A program made the translations under genes and the position numbers. From Planctomycetota bacterium (GTDB taxonomy: Bacteria; Planctomycetota; J058), in the NCBI GenBank assembly GCA_016765095.1, contig JAESQQ010000049.1, forward strand, positions 1 through 33,527: 33,527 nt of DNA, written 5' to 3'. The notes below the pieces were generated by a model that did no database searches, was not told the origin of the DNA, and saw only the letters and a program-made list of their open reading frames with translations. This document shows, piece after piece, positions 7,906-17,694 of this stretch (the first letter of the stretch is position 1; the number at the start of each line of letters is the position of its first letter).

Positions 7906-8601
7906 ATGCTCGCCATGATCGAGATCAACCTCCTTCCTGAGGAGTTCCGCCCCCGCGAGAAGACCAACCTCGGTCTGATCGGAACGGTGGCCGTCGGTCT
8001 GATCGTCTCGGGTGCGACCCTCATGATCTCTCTTGATGTCAAGAGTGACCTGAGCACCAAGAGCAACCAGCTCCAGCAGAAAGAGCAAGACCTCAAGGAC
8101 AAGAAGGTCTTGGTCAAGGAGATCAAAGAGCTTGAGGCTGAGATCGCGCAAAAGAAGAATCGGCAGAACACGATCATCAAGATCAGCCAGTCCAAGGTGA
8201 TGTGGTCCCTCAAGCTGCAGCAGTTCTCCGCGATCGCCCAGGATTTTCCCGAGTTCTGGATCGAGGAGCTTGTGCTGACTCGCAAGGCCTCGCGCGCCAG
8301 GAAAGGCAGCTCCGGTACGGTTGAGTCAGTCTTGCGAATGGACTGCGGCGCGACCGGAACGAGCTTCCGCAAAGTGGCGAGCTTCCAAGACGCCCTCAAG
8401 GACGAGCCAAACTTCTTCTATCACTTCGCTGATTTGAAGAGCAACCGCGTCGCCGTCGAGGATCTCGAAGAGGGCTTCAACTTCCGCGAAAAGCTCGTGT
8501 TCTCGGTTGAGTTGCCTCTGCGCAACCTCGCCCCCGAGAAGAAGACGAAGAAGAAGAAAACCAAGCCTGCGGCCAAGAAGCCCGCCGCCAAGACCAAGTA
8601 A
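7906..8601 (+). CDS. pilN: Inner-membrane alignment protein PilN with lysine-rich C-terminal tail
   Basis: PilN is a bitopic inner-membrane protein. Its short cytoplasmic tail binds PilM and its periplasmic part pairs with PilO. The product has 231 residues. The tail carries the diagnostic MIEINLLPEEFR (residues 4-15). One membrane helix follows (about 22-43, LGLIGTVAVGLIVSGATLMI), then a coiled coil (about 46-92) and a ferredoxin-like periplasmic domain. The protein ends with about 23 residues that are mostly Lys, Ala and Pro (KKTKKKKTKPAAKKPAAK); this tail is not part of the usual family. The stop TAA overlaps the AGGAGGG ribosome-binding site of pilO by one base. Confidence 0.92.
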   Translation: MLAMIEINLLPEEFRPREKTNLGLIGTVAVGLIVSGATLMISLDVKSDLSTKSNQLQQKEQDLKDKKVLVKEIKELEAEIAQKKNRQNTIIKISQSKVMWSLKLQQFSAIAQDFPEFWIEELVLTRKASRARKGSSGTVESVLRMDCGATGTSFRKVASFQDALKDEPNFFYHFADLKSNRVAVEDLEEGFNFREKLVFSVELPLRNLAPEKKTKKKKTKPAAKKPAAKTK

Positions 8602-8611
8602 GGAGGGAACG

Positions 8612-9253
8612 ATGACCAAAGAGATTCAAATGATCGTCGTGGCGGCTGTGATCTTCGTATCCATCACAGGCGGCCTCGCTTGGTGGGGAATGGGCCTCTC
8701 GGACGAAGTGACCTCCCGCGATGGCGCGATCGCAGCCCTTGAGGTCACGATCGACAAGGCCGACGCGGAGATCGCCAAGAAGCCCCGTCTCGAGACCGAG
8801 AAGGAAGCGCTCGACAAGCACATTGCGCGTTACGTCACGATCCTTCCCCCGCCGGAGGTCGCGAGCAAGCAGTCCTTCCTGCGAATGGTTCAGGAGAAGT
8901 GCGAGCGTTCACAGCTCAACGCACGCTCGATTGTGTTCGTCGCGCCGAAGCTGAAGAAAAAGAAAAAGGCCAAGGCCAAGGCCAAGGGCAAGGGCAAGGG
9001 CAAGAAGAAGAGCTCTGGTCCAGCCTTTGAAGAGGTCAAAGTCAACCTCGAGGCGGAGGGCACCTACGACGAGTTCCTCCGGTTCTTGAACTCGATCGAG
9101 CGGCACGAGACCTTCTTGCGGGTCAACACCTTCAGCTGCCGCGTGATTCCCTTCGAGGACGATGCGGAGCCTACGAAGGACGACAACGACAACATCGTTT
9201 GGAACCTCGAGATTCGGCTCCAAGTTTCAACCTTCACCTACAAGACGAAGTAG
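8612..9253 (+). CDS. pilO: Inner-membrane alignment protein PilO with a lysine-rich insertion
   Basis: PilO is the periplasmic partner of PilN in the alignment complex that links the inner-membrane motor to the secretin. The 213-residue product has one N-terminal membrane helix (about 6-28), a coiled coil (about 33-75), then a ferredoxin-like domain (EVKVNLEAEGTYDEFLRFLNSIERHETFLRVN), which is the family signature. Between the two halves, at residues 113-133, sits an insertion made almost only of Lys, Ala and Gly (KKKKKAKAKAKGKGKGKKK), encoded by hexanucleotide repeats. AGGAGGG at 8601-8607 lies four bases before the ATG. The frame is open further upstream, but that stretch reads as out-of-frame pilN. 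Confidence 0.9.
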   Translation: MTKEIQMIVVAAVIFVSITGGLAWWGMGLSDEVTSRDGAIAALEVTIDKADAEIAKKPRLETEKEALDKHIARYVTILPPPEVASKQSFLRMVQEKCERSQLNARSIVFVAPKLKKKKKAKAKAKGKGKGKKKSSGPAFEEVKVNLEAEGTYDEFLRFLNSIERHETFLRVNTFSCRVIPFEDDAEPTKDDNDNIVWNLEIRLQVSTFTYKTK

Positions 9254-9262
9254 GCGGTCCCA

Positions 9263-10651
9263 ATGAGCATGCGATTCCTAGCAAGCGTTCGTCGGGGAGT
9301 TCCCGTTCTGCTTTGTGCCAGCGCGCTTTGTCTGGCCCCAGCCTTCGCCCAAGACGGCGACGACGGAGACACTCCTACCGATCGAAAGGTCCTCGTGGCT
9401 AAGGCCTACGAGGCTGCTCGCAAGAAGAACTGGAGAGAGGTCTCCGACGCAATCACTGAGTTGACCAACATCAGTGGCGGCAAGGCTGACAGCCGGCTTC
9501 TCTTCCTAAAGGCCAAGGCTTTCTTTGAGCAGGCTAGGCCTTCGCTCGGCAAGAAGGGCAAGAAGGCCGCAGAGGGGAAGGAGGCCCTCGACGCCTCGAA
9601 GGACGCCCTCAAGGTCCTCTTGGAGCAGCACCCGGATCACGTCGAAGGGACCTACCTTTACGCGGTGATCGAGGCCAGTAGCGATAACGAGACCGAAGCG
9701 AAGGGCCGCTTGATTCGTGCGGCTGCCCGGGGTCGTTACGTGCTCTACGACCTCGAGTCGAGTGAGGGCAAAAAAACGTTCAAGGGTTACCTCAAGGATC
9801 CTGAGTTCATTCTCGACGTCATGAACGCGGCGAGCGAGTTCCAGGTCAACCTCAAGAGCCTGCGCAATCCATTCGCGAGCCCGATCCGCAGGATCGTTGA
9901 GAGCGACGACGGCGACGACGACGGGCTCCCCAAGGTCTCGGTTCTCATTCCAAAGCGGCTTCAGCAGCTCGAGGCGCAGGTCGACAAGCTGTTCGCTAAG
10001 ATCGACGAGCTCGCCAAGCGCCAAGACGCTGAGGCCATGAGCATCAAGTTCCAGGAGCTGCGCGCGCTCATGAATGAGTACGGGGCCGAGGGCTCCGACA
10101 TGGCGAAGGAAAAGCTAGCCACCTGGAAGCAGAAGCTCATTCAATACGGTGACCTTTACCTCTCAATCCAGCTTCAGATCTATATCCAAGAGGGCAACCA
10201 GCACCTCAAGGCCATGGCGAAGGCGCTCGAGCAAGAAGAGTGGGATCTCGCGCTGCAGCGCTTTGAGGACATCAAGGAGCTTCGCGACCAAATGATGGCC
10301 GAGGAGCGAGACGTCTTCCGACGCAACGCCAAGGCCCTTCTCGTCCGGGGTAAGAGCCTCGCTGAGCAAGCGATTCGCATGAAGCGGATCTCCGAGTTCA
10401 AGCTTCGGATCACCGGGATCATCCTCGCTCCACCCGAGGACGAACGGCAAAAGGACAGCGCGATCGTCGACGATCGCATCTACTACGAGCACGACCACCT
10501 CATCGACGTTGAGACAGAGGAAGAGATTCCTGACCTAGAGGTGGTTGAGATCCTCAAATCCCGCGTTAGATTCCGCTACCAAGGTACGGAGTTCGTGCGT
10601 GGGCTTGAGCGCCCTAATGAAAACAAGGCGAGCGAAGAGGCCGGGAAGTAG
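9263..10651 (+). CDS. Secreted helical protein with a PilP-like C-terminal domain, in the pilP position
   Basis: The product has 462 residues, with a signal peptide (about 1-29, cleavage after AFA). A helical, TPR-like region (about 40-160) is followed by the segment RNPFASP (201-207), acidic patches (ESDDGDDDG), a long coiled coil (about 230-375) and a beta-rich end (about 380-446: KLRITGIILAPPED, SAIVDDRIYYEHDHLID, VRFRYQGTEFVRGL). The beta-rich end resembles the C-terminal domain of PilP/GspC, which docks on the secretin N-domains, and RNPF resembles the DPF-type motif found in PilP. PilP itself is a short lipoprotein of about 170-180 residues with no such helical part, and no lipobox is seen here. 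Its place between pilO and the secretin supports a PilP-like role. The domain call is inference; the position and signal peptide are directly visible. Confidence 0.7.
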   Translation: MSMRFLASVRRGVPVLLCASALCLAPAFAQDGDDGDTPTDRKVLVAKAYEAARKKNWREVSDAITELTNISGGKADSRLLFLKAKAFFEQARPSLGKKGKKAAEGKEALDASKDALKVLLEQHPDHVEGTYLYAVIEASSDNETEAKGRLIRAAARGRYVLYDLESSEGKKTFKGYLKDPEFILDVMNAASEFQVNLKSLRNPFASPIRRIVESDDGDDDGLPKVSVLIPKRLQQLEAQVDKLFAKIDELAKRQDAEAMSIKFQELRALMNEYGAEGSDMAKEKLATWKQKLIQYGDLYLSIQLQIYIQEGNQHLKAMAKALEQEEWDLALQRFEDIKELRDQMMAEERDVFRRNAKALLVRGKSLAEQAIRMKRISEFKLRITGIILAPPEDERQKDSAIVDDRIYYEHDHLIDVETEEEIPDLEVVEILKSRVRFRYQGTEFVRGLERPNENKASEEAGK

Positions 10652-10704
10652 CGACCTCAGTCTCTCAGTCTCAGTCTCAGTCTTTTTGACTGGGCTGGTT
10701 GACT

Positions 10705-10746
10705 GGGTCTCTCAAAGACAAGGTTGGGTCTCTCAAAGACAAGGTT
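10705..10746. repeat. Two perfect 21-bp tandem repeats before the secretin gene
   Basis: Two identical 21-bp units starting GGGTCTCTCAAAGACAAGG occupy 10705-10725 and 10726-10746. Just upstream (10657-10686) the hexamer CTCAGT/CAGTCT is iterated, and CAGTC-TTTTT-GACTG (10678-10692) can form a small hairpin. The 216-bp gap 10652-10867 holds no other gene or clear promoter. Confidence 0.92.
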
Positions 10747-10867
10747 GCTTGAGGCATTTCGGCTCAAAGCCTACGACGAAACAAAATACGGGGGAAGCAG
10801 GGCCGGGGGCTCTGCTCCAAGCACTGGAGACCGCCGGCTACGGCCGGCGTGACCAAAAGGGGGAACA

Positions 10868-12889
<2,022 letters not shown>

Positions 12890-12893
12890 GCCC

Positions 12894-12919
12894 TAGGTCC
12901 AACTCTTAGGTCCAACTCT
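12894..12919. repeat. Two 13-bp tandem repeats between the secretin stop and its terminator
   Basis: TAGGTCCAACTCT occurs at 12894-12906 and again at 12907-12919 without a change. Confidence 0.9.
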
Positions 12920-12927
12920 TCGGTCAG

Positions 12928-12956
12928 AACGCCCCGCGAATCCGCGGGGCGTTTTG
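12928..12956 (+). terminator. Intrinsic terminator after the secretin gene
   Basis: AACGCCCCGCG (12928-12938) pairs with CGCGGGGCGTT (12943-12953) over the loop AATC: an 11-bp GC-rich stem whose 3' arm runs into TTTT. It separates the pilM-to-secretin transcript from RNase G. Confidence 0.9.
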
Positions 12957-13104
12957 CTTGGTTCTGGACTCAAACGGGGGGCTGAGGGGGGCAGGCCCTC
13001 AAAGGAAACGGTATCCTCTGGCCCACCTACCGAGCGGCGCCCTCGGTGCGGCGGGTTGATCCTGCCCCGAGCCTAGCGTCGCGCCCCTAAGAGAGACTGC
13101 TTCC

Positions 13105-14559
13105 ATGAGCAAGCGAATGCTGATCAACGTCGCCGAGGCTGAAGAGGCTCGGTTGGCGATCGTCGAAGACGACCTCCTCTCTGAGCTCTATGTCGAGCGG
13201 ACGACTGAGGAAAAGTACCTCGGCAACATCTACAAAGGCCGGATCGCCAACATTGAGCCGAGCATTCAGGCTGCCTTCGTGGACTTCGGGCGCGAGGTCA
13301 ACGGTTTCCTCCACGCGAGCGACGTGATGCCTGCCTACAGCAGGGCGCCGCAAGGTGAGCGGGAGGACATAGGCGCGATGCTGGTCAAGGGCCAGGAGAT
13401 CCTGGTTCAGATCACCAAGGATCAGATCCGGACCAAGGTCCCGACGGTCACGACGTACATCAGCCTGCCGGGTCGCTATCTGGTCTTGATGCCTTCGATC
13501 AACAAGTGCGGCGTCAGCAAGAAGATCACCTCCGAGGAGGAGCGCCAGAAGCTGCGCGCGCTGCTCAAAGAGCTCAACCCGCCCGCTGGCATGGGCTACA
13601 TCATTCGCACGGCGGGGATCGATCGCTCGCGCGAGGAGCTGGCCCGAGACCTCGATTATCTCCTCAACCTCTGGAAGGCGATCCTCGACAAGGTCAAGAC
13701 CCAAGAGTCTCCCGCCACGATCTATAAGGAGAGCGACCTCGTGATCCGCTCGATCCGTGACCTGTTCACGGGCGACATCGAGGAAGTCATCATTGACGAC
13801 TACGAGGTCTACACCCGCGCCAAGGACTTCCTGGCAGCTGTCATGCCGCGACACCAGGACGGGATCAAGTTCTATCCCGGCCCGACGCCTCTGTTCCACA
13901 AATACAACGTCGAGCGGCAGATCGTTGGCCTCCAGGCGCGCCGCGTGCCGCTGAAGTCTGGCGGCTCGCTGATCATTGAGCAGACGGAGGCCCTGGTCGC
14001 GATCGACGTCAACTCGGGCAAGTTCAAGGGGGAGAAGAACCTCGAGGACACCGCTTACAAGACCAACCGAGAGGCCGCTGCTGAGATCGCACGTCAGGTT
14101 CGCCTCCGCGACCTCGGCGGCTTGATCGTCTGCGACTTCATTGACATGCGGGAGTCGAAGCACCGCACGTCGATCGAGCGGAGTCTGCGAGCTCAGCTCC
14201 GCCGCGACCGGGCTCGCGTTCGCGTCGCCCGCATGTCGCGCTTCTCCCTGATCGAAATGACCCGTCAACGTGTCCGGGAGAGTCTCAAGCGGACCACCTA
14301 CGACCAATGCCCGACCTGCACCGGGACGGGCTACGTGAAGTCCGTCGAGTCGCTCGCGCTTGAGGTCTTGCGTGAGCTGCAACTGCACTTTGTGGATCAT
14401 CCCGAGACCAAGGCCACCGTCGTCTGCGGCAACGAGGTCGCGGATTACCTGCGTCAGCGGAAGCAGAGCTCGTTGGACCGAGTCAGCGAGCGCTTCGGCC
14501 AAGCGATCGACCTCGTCGTCTCCCGTGAGTTCGGGCGCGAGGAGTTCAAGGTCGGCTAG
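13105..14559 (+). CDS. rng: Ribonuclease G/E
   Basis: This is an endoribonuclease for rRNA processing and mRNA decay. It has 484 residues and resembles RNase G because the long C-terminal degradosome scaffold of RNase E is absent. Visible are the N-terminal MSKRMLINVAEAEEARLAIV, an S1 RNA-binding domain (about 37-110; NIYKGRIANIEPSIQAAFVDFG), the two Mg-binding aspartates Asp301 in VAIDVNSGKF and Asp344 in VCDFIDM, and the Zn-link CPTC (402-405) used for dimerisation in this family. The start ATG lies 150 bp past the terminator. I see no convincing promoter in 12960-13104; TATCCT at 13012-13017 lacks a -35 partner. It sits between the secretin and the pseudopilin genes on the same strand. Confidence 0.97.
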   Translation: MSKRMLINVAEAEEARLAIVEDDLLSELYVERTTEEKYLGNIYKGRIANIEPSIQAAFVDFGREVNGFLHASDVMPAYSRAPQGEREDIGAMLVKGQEILVQITKDQIRTKVPTVTTYISLPGRYLVLMPSINKCGVSKKITSEEERQKLRALLKELNPPAGMGYIIRTAGIDRSREELARDLDYLLNLWKAILDKVKTQESPATIYKESDLVIRSIRDLFTGDIEEVIIDDYEVYTRAKDFLAAVMPRHQDGIKFYPGPTPLFHKYNVERQIVGLQARRVPLKSGGSLIIEQTEALVAIDVNSGKFKGEKNLEDTAYKTNREAAAEIARQVRLRDLGGLIVCDFIDMRESKHRTSIERSLRAQLRRDRARVRVARMSRFSLIEMTRQRVRESLKRTTYDQCPTCTGTGYVKSVESLALEVLRELQLHFVDHPETKATVVCGNEVADYLRQRKQSSLDRVSERFGQAIDLVVSREFGREEFKVG

Positions 14560-14755
14560 TGGGGTGAGGCCCTTTGCGTGGGCCTAGCCTGCCTCGCCAG
14601 GAATCTGGCGGCGCGCGGGTCACGAGATCCCTACGATCAACCCAACGCATTGGGCTCAAAGGGGATAGGGTCGAGCTTCCTGGATCTGGGAATCGAGGAA
14701 TCGATGCAAGAGCAGCTGCTGGGCGGCGTCTATCCCCCTGAGTCCGGCCGAGTCG

Positions 14756-14785
14756 TTGACACTGCCGGATCCAGCACGATACAGT
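14756..14785 (+). promoter_or_regulatory. Strong sigma70-like promoter for the pseudopilin operon
   Basis: A perfect TTGACA (14756-14761) and TACAGT (14780-14785) are separated by 18 bases. The transcript would start near 14792 and carry about 185 nt of leader, including the tandem repeats. Confidence 0.75.
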
Positions 14786-14803
14786 CCTCCGTCTCTCAAT
14801 TGT

Positions 14804-14887
14804 CTACCCACAGCGCCTTTCTACCGACAGCGCCTTTCTACCGACAGCGCCTTTCTGGCGACCCGCGCCTTTCTGGCGACCCGCGCC
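14804..14887. repeat. Tandem repeats (17 bp x3, then 18 bp x2) in the pseudopilin leader
   Basis: CTACCGACAGCGCCTTT occurs at 14821-14837 and 14838-14854, with a one-base variant at 14804-14820. It is followed by CTGGCGACCCGCGCCTTT at 14855-14872 and a copy cut at its end (14873-14887). The two unit types share the GCGCCTTT tail. Confidence 0.92.
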
Positions 14888-14976
14888 CCTAGCTAGGGCA
14901 AAATACAGCCCACGGCAGCCTCCCACCGGCGTCTGCCTGGGCCAGCCGACTTCACGAAGTCGACAAAGGTCGAGCC

Positions 14977-15759
14977 TTGCGATTCAAGCCAACCGCCGTC
15001 CGGCGCCCTCGTGGATTTACCCTTATCGAGCTCCTGGTCGTGATCGCGATCATTGGAATTCTGGCGAGCCTGATCTTGTCAGGGCTGAGCTCTGCCAAGC
15101 GGCGGACTCAGATCGCCGTCGCTCGGAGCCACATCACGGCTCTCAAGGCCGCGCTGGCCAACTACAAGTCAGACATGGGGCGCTATCCCCGACTCACGCC
15201 GCGACCCACCGCGCCAGGCGACGGGCCTCACTACGACGACGACTCGATCGCGCTTTACGCGGCACTTCGCAACCGCGCCACGGTCGAAACGGGCGGCGGT
15301 CAGAACAGCCCCTACGTCGAGGACTGGAAGCCCGAATACGTGGGCCTCGTGATCAACCGGAGCCAAAACACCGCGAACAACATGGGCTCGGACGGCACCG
15401 AATACACCACCCCGATCCCACCTGCGGACGCTGAGAGGGCCACGACCCTCACCTATCAGAAGCTGCACTTGCCCGGCAACACCGGCCAGCAGCCGCTCGT
15501 GTTCATGGATCCCTGGCAGAACCCGTATCACTATCGCGAGTGGGCCTCGGTCCGCAGCTCCGTCAAGGACGGCTTGATCACCGCGCCGAGTTCGCGCACC
15601 GTCAGCCAACCGGCTGAGGTCGAGGGCTCCGTGCTTGTTGGCACGGTTCCCGACCAGCCACACTCGCCAGAGGGCTTCGATATCTGGAGCAACGGGCCGA
15701 ACTTGATCAACGAGTTTGGTCACCCAGAGTCCGACGACGTCTCAAGTTGGAGCAACTAG
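14977..15759 (+). CDS. gspG: GspG-like pseudopilin
   Basis: This is a major-pseudopilin-like subunit that would be cut by a prepilin peptidase and assembled into a periplasmic fibre. The 260-residue product has a basic leader and canonical cleavage site RPRG|FTLIELLVVIAIIGILASLILSG, with Gly at -1 and Glu at +5. The C-terminal end GFDIWSNGP...ESDDVSSW matches the calcium-binding end of GspG (DIWS...D..W). At 260 residues it is much longer than typical GspG (about 140), with the extra length in the central domain. The start is a TTG at 14977 with a weak AGGTCGAG site; no better in-frame start exists upstream. The stop is about 30 bp before the next pseudopilin start. Confidence 0.88.
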   Translation: MRFKPTAVRRPRGFTLIELLVVIAIIGILASLILSGLSSAKRRTQIAVARSHITALKAALANYKSDMGRYPRLTPRPTAPGDGPHYDDDSIALYAALRNRATVETGGGQNSPYVEDWKPEYVGLVINRSQNTANNMGSDGTEYTTPIPPADAERATTLTYQKLHLPGNTGQQPLVFMDPWQNPYHYREWASVRSSVKDGLITAPSSRTVSQPAEVEGSVLVGTVPDQPHSPEGFDIWSNGPNLINEFGHPESDDVSSWSN

Positions 15760-15788
15760 GACCCGTGCTGCAACGAAGAGGAGGCCGA

Positions 15789-16760
15789 GTGGTGCGTCGC
15801 GACTTCACCCTGATCGAGGTTCTCGTCTCGATTACGATCATCGTGATCCTGACTTCCTTGCTCATCATGGGGTTGGGCGGGACCAAGGCCAAGGCCATGC
15901 ACAAGGCCAGCTTGGCGACTGTCAACAAGGTCATGGTGGCCCTTGGCAACTACCAGGCGGCGTTTAGGGACTTCCCCCCAGACGGCTATGACCTTGGTGA
16001 GAACGGGAGCGGGAACGGCTGGGACGTCAACACCCAAGGGGTGCTGGTCGGCTACGGCGGAGATCAGCGTCGAGTCCGTGGGACCGCCGCCCTGATCTAT
16101 TTCCTCTGTCGGCCGGTCGTGCGCGTGACTCGTCAGAGCGCCGATCCCGACGACACGAGCGCGACCTTCACTCTGGTGGGTCCCTTCTTGACGCTCGAGG
16201 CGGGCGACTTCTCCTTGGAGAGGGTCACCCTCAACGGAGTCGAGCAGAGCTTCAACCCGAACCACCCCTGGACCGACGACGCCTTCTGGGACGTTCAGGG
16301 CGGGATTCGCTGCGAGATCATTGACGCCTTCGGTCGTCCCCTCTGCTACGACAAGGTCAAGACGGACCACACCACGCAGAACCCAGCGACGAACCAGTTC
16401 CAGTTCTACAACCCGAGCCTGTTTCAGGATCCGAACGGGAGCCAGACAGGGGGTGGTGGGATCTACGCTCACCCCGACGCTGTCCGCTACATCGTGGGTG
16501 GTCTCATGCCGATCAGCATCGACGAAGAGCCAGACGCGCTCGGACTCAGCGAGGACGAGCTGATCAAGTATCGCTGCGACCCGCGCTTCCTCGACAAAGC
16601 GCAGTTCCAGGCCTTGATCACAGGCCTCGAGGGCGGCACTCCGCCTGGCGCGGCGAGCGCCGCTACACACAAGCCCAAGAACGTCCCTGGTTATGACCTT
16701 TGGTCTGCAGGGCGCTCCTGGGTGGATCCTCGTGACGACATCACGAGTTGGGGTGACTGA
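15789..16760 (+). CDS. GspG-like pseudopilin with Asp at the cleavage site
   Basis: This is a second GspG-like protein (323 residues from this start). The hydrophobic N-terminal helix reads RRD|FTLIEVLVSITIIVILTSLLIMG, with Glu at +5 but Asp instead of Gly at -1. The C-terminus (GYDLWSAG...PRDDITSWGD) repeats the calcium-site pattern of the preceding protein, suggesting an ancient duplication. I chose the GTG at 15789 because AGAGGAGG (15777-15784) precedes it; the adjacent GTG at 15792 is equally possible. In-frame TTG/GTG codons at 15747 and 15765 would add a longer leader overlapping the previous gene. The Asp codon (GAC) is unambiguous in this frame. Confidence 0.82.
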   Translation: MVRRDFTLIEVLVSITIIVILTSLLIMGLGGTKAKAMHKASLATVNKVMVALGNYQAAFRDFPPDGYDLGENGSGNGWDVNTQGVLVGYGGDQRRVRGTAALIYFLCRPVVRVTRQSADPDDTSATFTLVGPFLTLEAGDFSLERVTLNGVEQSFNPNHPWTDDAFWDVQGGIRCEIIDAFGRPLCYDKVKTDHTTQNPATNQFQFYNPSLFQDPNGSQTGGGGIYAHPDAVRYIVGGLMPISIDEEPDALGLSEDELIKYRCDPRFLDKAQFQALITGLEGGTPPGAASAATHKPKNVPGYDLWSAGRSWVDPRDDITSWGD

Positions 16761-16767
16761 TTCGAGT

Positions 16768-16863
16768 GGGGTCGGATCCCAAGTCGGGGTCGGGTCCCGA
16801 GTTGGGGTCGGTTCGAGGGAGCAAGTTGCTCTCTGGAGAACGTGAGGCGGAGAACGTGAGACG
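16768..16863. repeat. 18-bp and 14-bp tandem repeats between pseudopilin genes
   Basis: Units beginning GGGGTCGG start at 16768, 16786 and 16804 (18-bp period, third partial). GAGAACGTGAG starts at 16836 and again at 16850 (14-bp period). They fill much of the 164-bp gap between the second and third pseudopilins. Confidence 0.8.
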
Positions 16864-16924
16864 CGACGTGTCGTTGGGTCTTTCTGAAGTGGGCGCCCGA
16901 GTGGGCAACCTGAGCGGAGCCGGA

Positions 16925-17686
16925 ATGAAGAGCAGATTGATTCGGGCCTTCACGCTCATGGAGCTGATGGTGGTGATCGGGATCATCATGATCATGACCG
17001 CGATCTCGATCCCTGCGATCAGCAAGTTCATGGACGGTCAGAAGCTCCAGCAGAGCGGCCGGCTCATGCAGAGCTCGTTCAACGAGGCTCGTCGCGCGGC
17101 GATCACACAGCGGGCTAAGAACGTCCTCGTGTTCTTCCGGGAAGAAGACGCGGGTCGTCCCGGCTTCTTCCGGTGGGGCACTCGGCGCTACCGCGAGCGT
17201 GTTGGCTACGACAGCGAGCCGCAGTATCTCCTCGCGGGTGCTCAGTTCGAGCTCGAGACGGGGACGATCGTGGGCGGCGGTGGTGCGCCTCCCGGGCACC
17301 CCATCGTCGGCAGGCTGGCGGGGCTCCCGATTCCGGTCTTCGACGGGATCCCAGACGAGGCGAACACCGCGCTCTTTGGTGTTCAGCGCCGTCCGACGCA
17401 GCCGCCTCCCGGCTCGAGTTGGCTCTGGGTCGAGTTCCAGCGGGACGGGACGATCAACACCAACTCGATTGACAACTTGCCGACGACCGAGGGGTTCTAC
17501 GACCTCAACATTCCCCTCACGTTTACGCCGGCCGACTTCGACGCCCTCATGACGGTGCCCAACAAGCAGTTCGACATCTGTCTCCGCGAGTCTGGCGATC
17601 ACCAAGTCGACAAGCGGTGCTTCATGAACCTTGACCCCAACACTGGACGCCTCCGCTTGCGGGTGCACCAGATCAACGCCGAGTAG
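16925..17686 (+). CDS. gspH: GspH-like minor pseudopilin
   Basis: The product has 253 residues with a short leader MKSRLIRA|FTLMELMVVIGIIMIMTAISIPA: Ala at -1 and Glu at +5. The segment LQQSGRLMQSSFNEARRAAITQRAKNVLVFF matches the start of the GspH/FimT globular domain (helix, then first strand). An insertion of about 60 residues with a GGGGAPPGH loop precedes the C-terminal strands (GRLRLRVHQI). The ATG at 16925 with GGAG upstream is preferred over the in-frame ATG at 16766, which would translate the tandem repeats. The gene ends eight bases before the next GTG start, and its last codons contribute to that gene's GGAGGG ribosome-binding site. Confidence 0.85.
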   Translation: MKSRLIRAFTLMELMVVIGIIMIMTAISIPAISKFMDGQKLQQSGRLMQSSFNEARRAAITQRAKNVLVFFREEDAGRPGFFRWGTRRYRERVGYDSEPQYLLAGAQFELETGTIVGGGGAPPGHPIVGRLAGLPIPVFDGIPDEANTALFGVQRRPTQPPPGSSWLWVEFQRDGTINTNSIDNLPTTEGFYDLNIPLTFTPADFDALMTVPNKQFDICLRESGDHQVDKRCFMNLDPNTGRLRLRVHQINAE

Positions 17687-17694
17687 GAGGGTCC

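Larger units (their letters stand above)
14560..14976. other. 417-bp gap: promoter and repeat-bearing leader of the pseudopilin genes
   Basis: Between rng and the first pseudopilin lie a strong promoter match (14756-14785) and 17/18-bp tandem repeats (14804-14887) inside the predicted leader. The first 190 bases hold nothing I can name. An open frame of 104 codons across 14578-14892 has no recognisable protein features and covers the promoter and repeats, so I do not call it a gene. Confidence 0.7.

Noticed and set aside
13012-13017. TATCCT as a -10 element for rng
   Set aside because: The position 17 bases upstream reads GGGCAG, not similar to TTGACA, so I did not list a promoter.
13087-14502. 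Minus-strand open frame of 471 codons opposite RNase G
   Set aside because: It looks long and regular (Leu, Asp, Val rich), but it is the antisense of a fully conserved rng gene and has no recognisable domain or ribosome-binding site.
14804-14887. CRISPR-like array of short repeats
   Set aside because: The units are directly adjacent without spacers and have 17-18 bp periods; they are simple tandem duplications. No cas genes are present.
14578-14892. Possible 104-residue gene between rng and the pseudopilins
   Set aside because: It runs through a promoter and tandem repeats, has no motif and no good ribosome-binding site.
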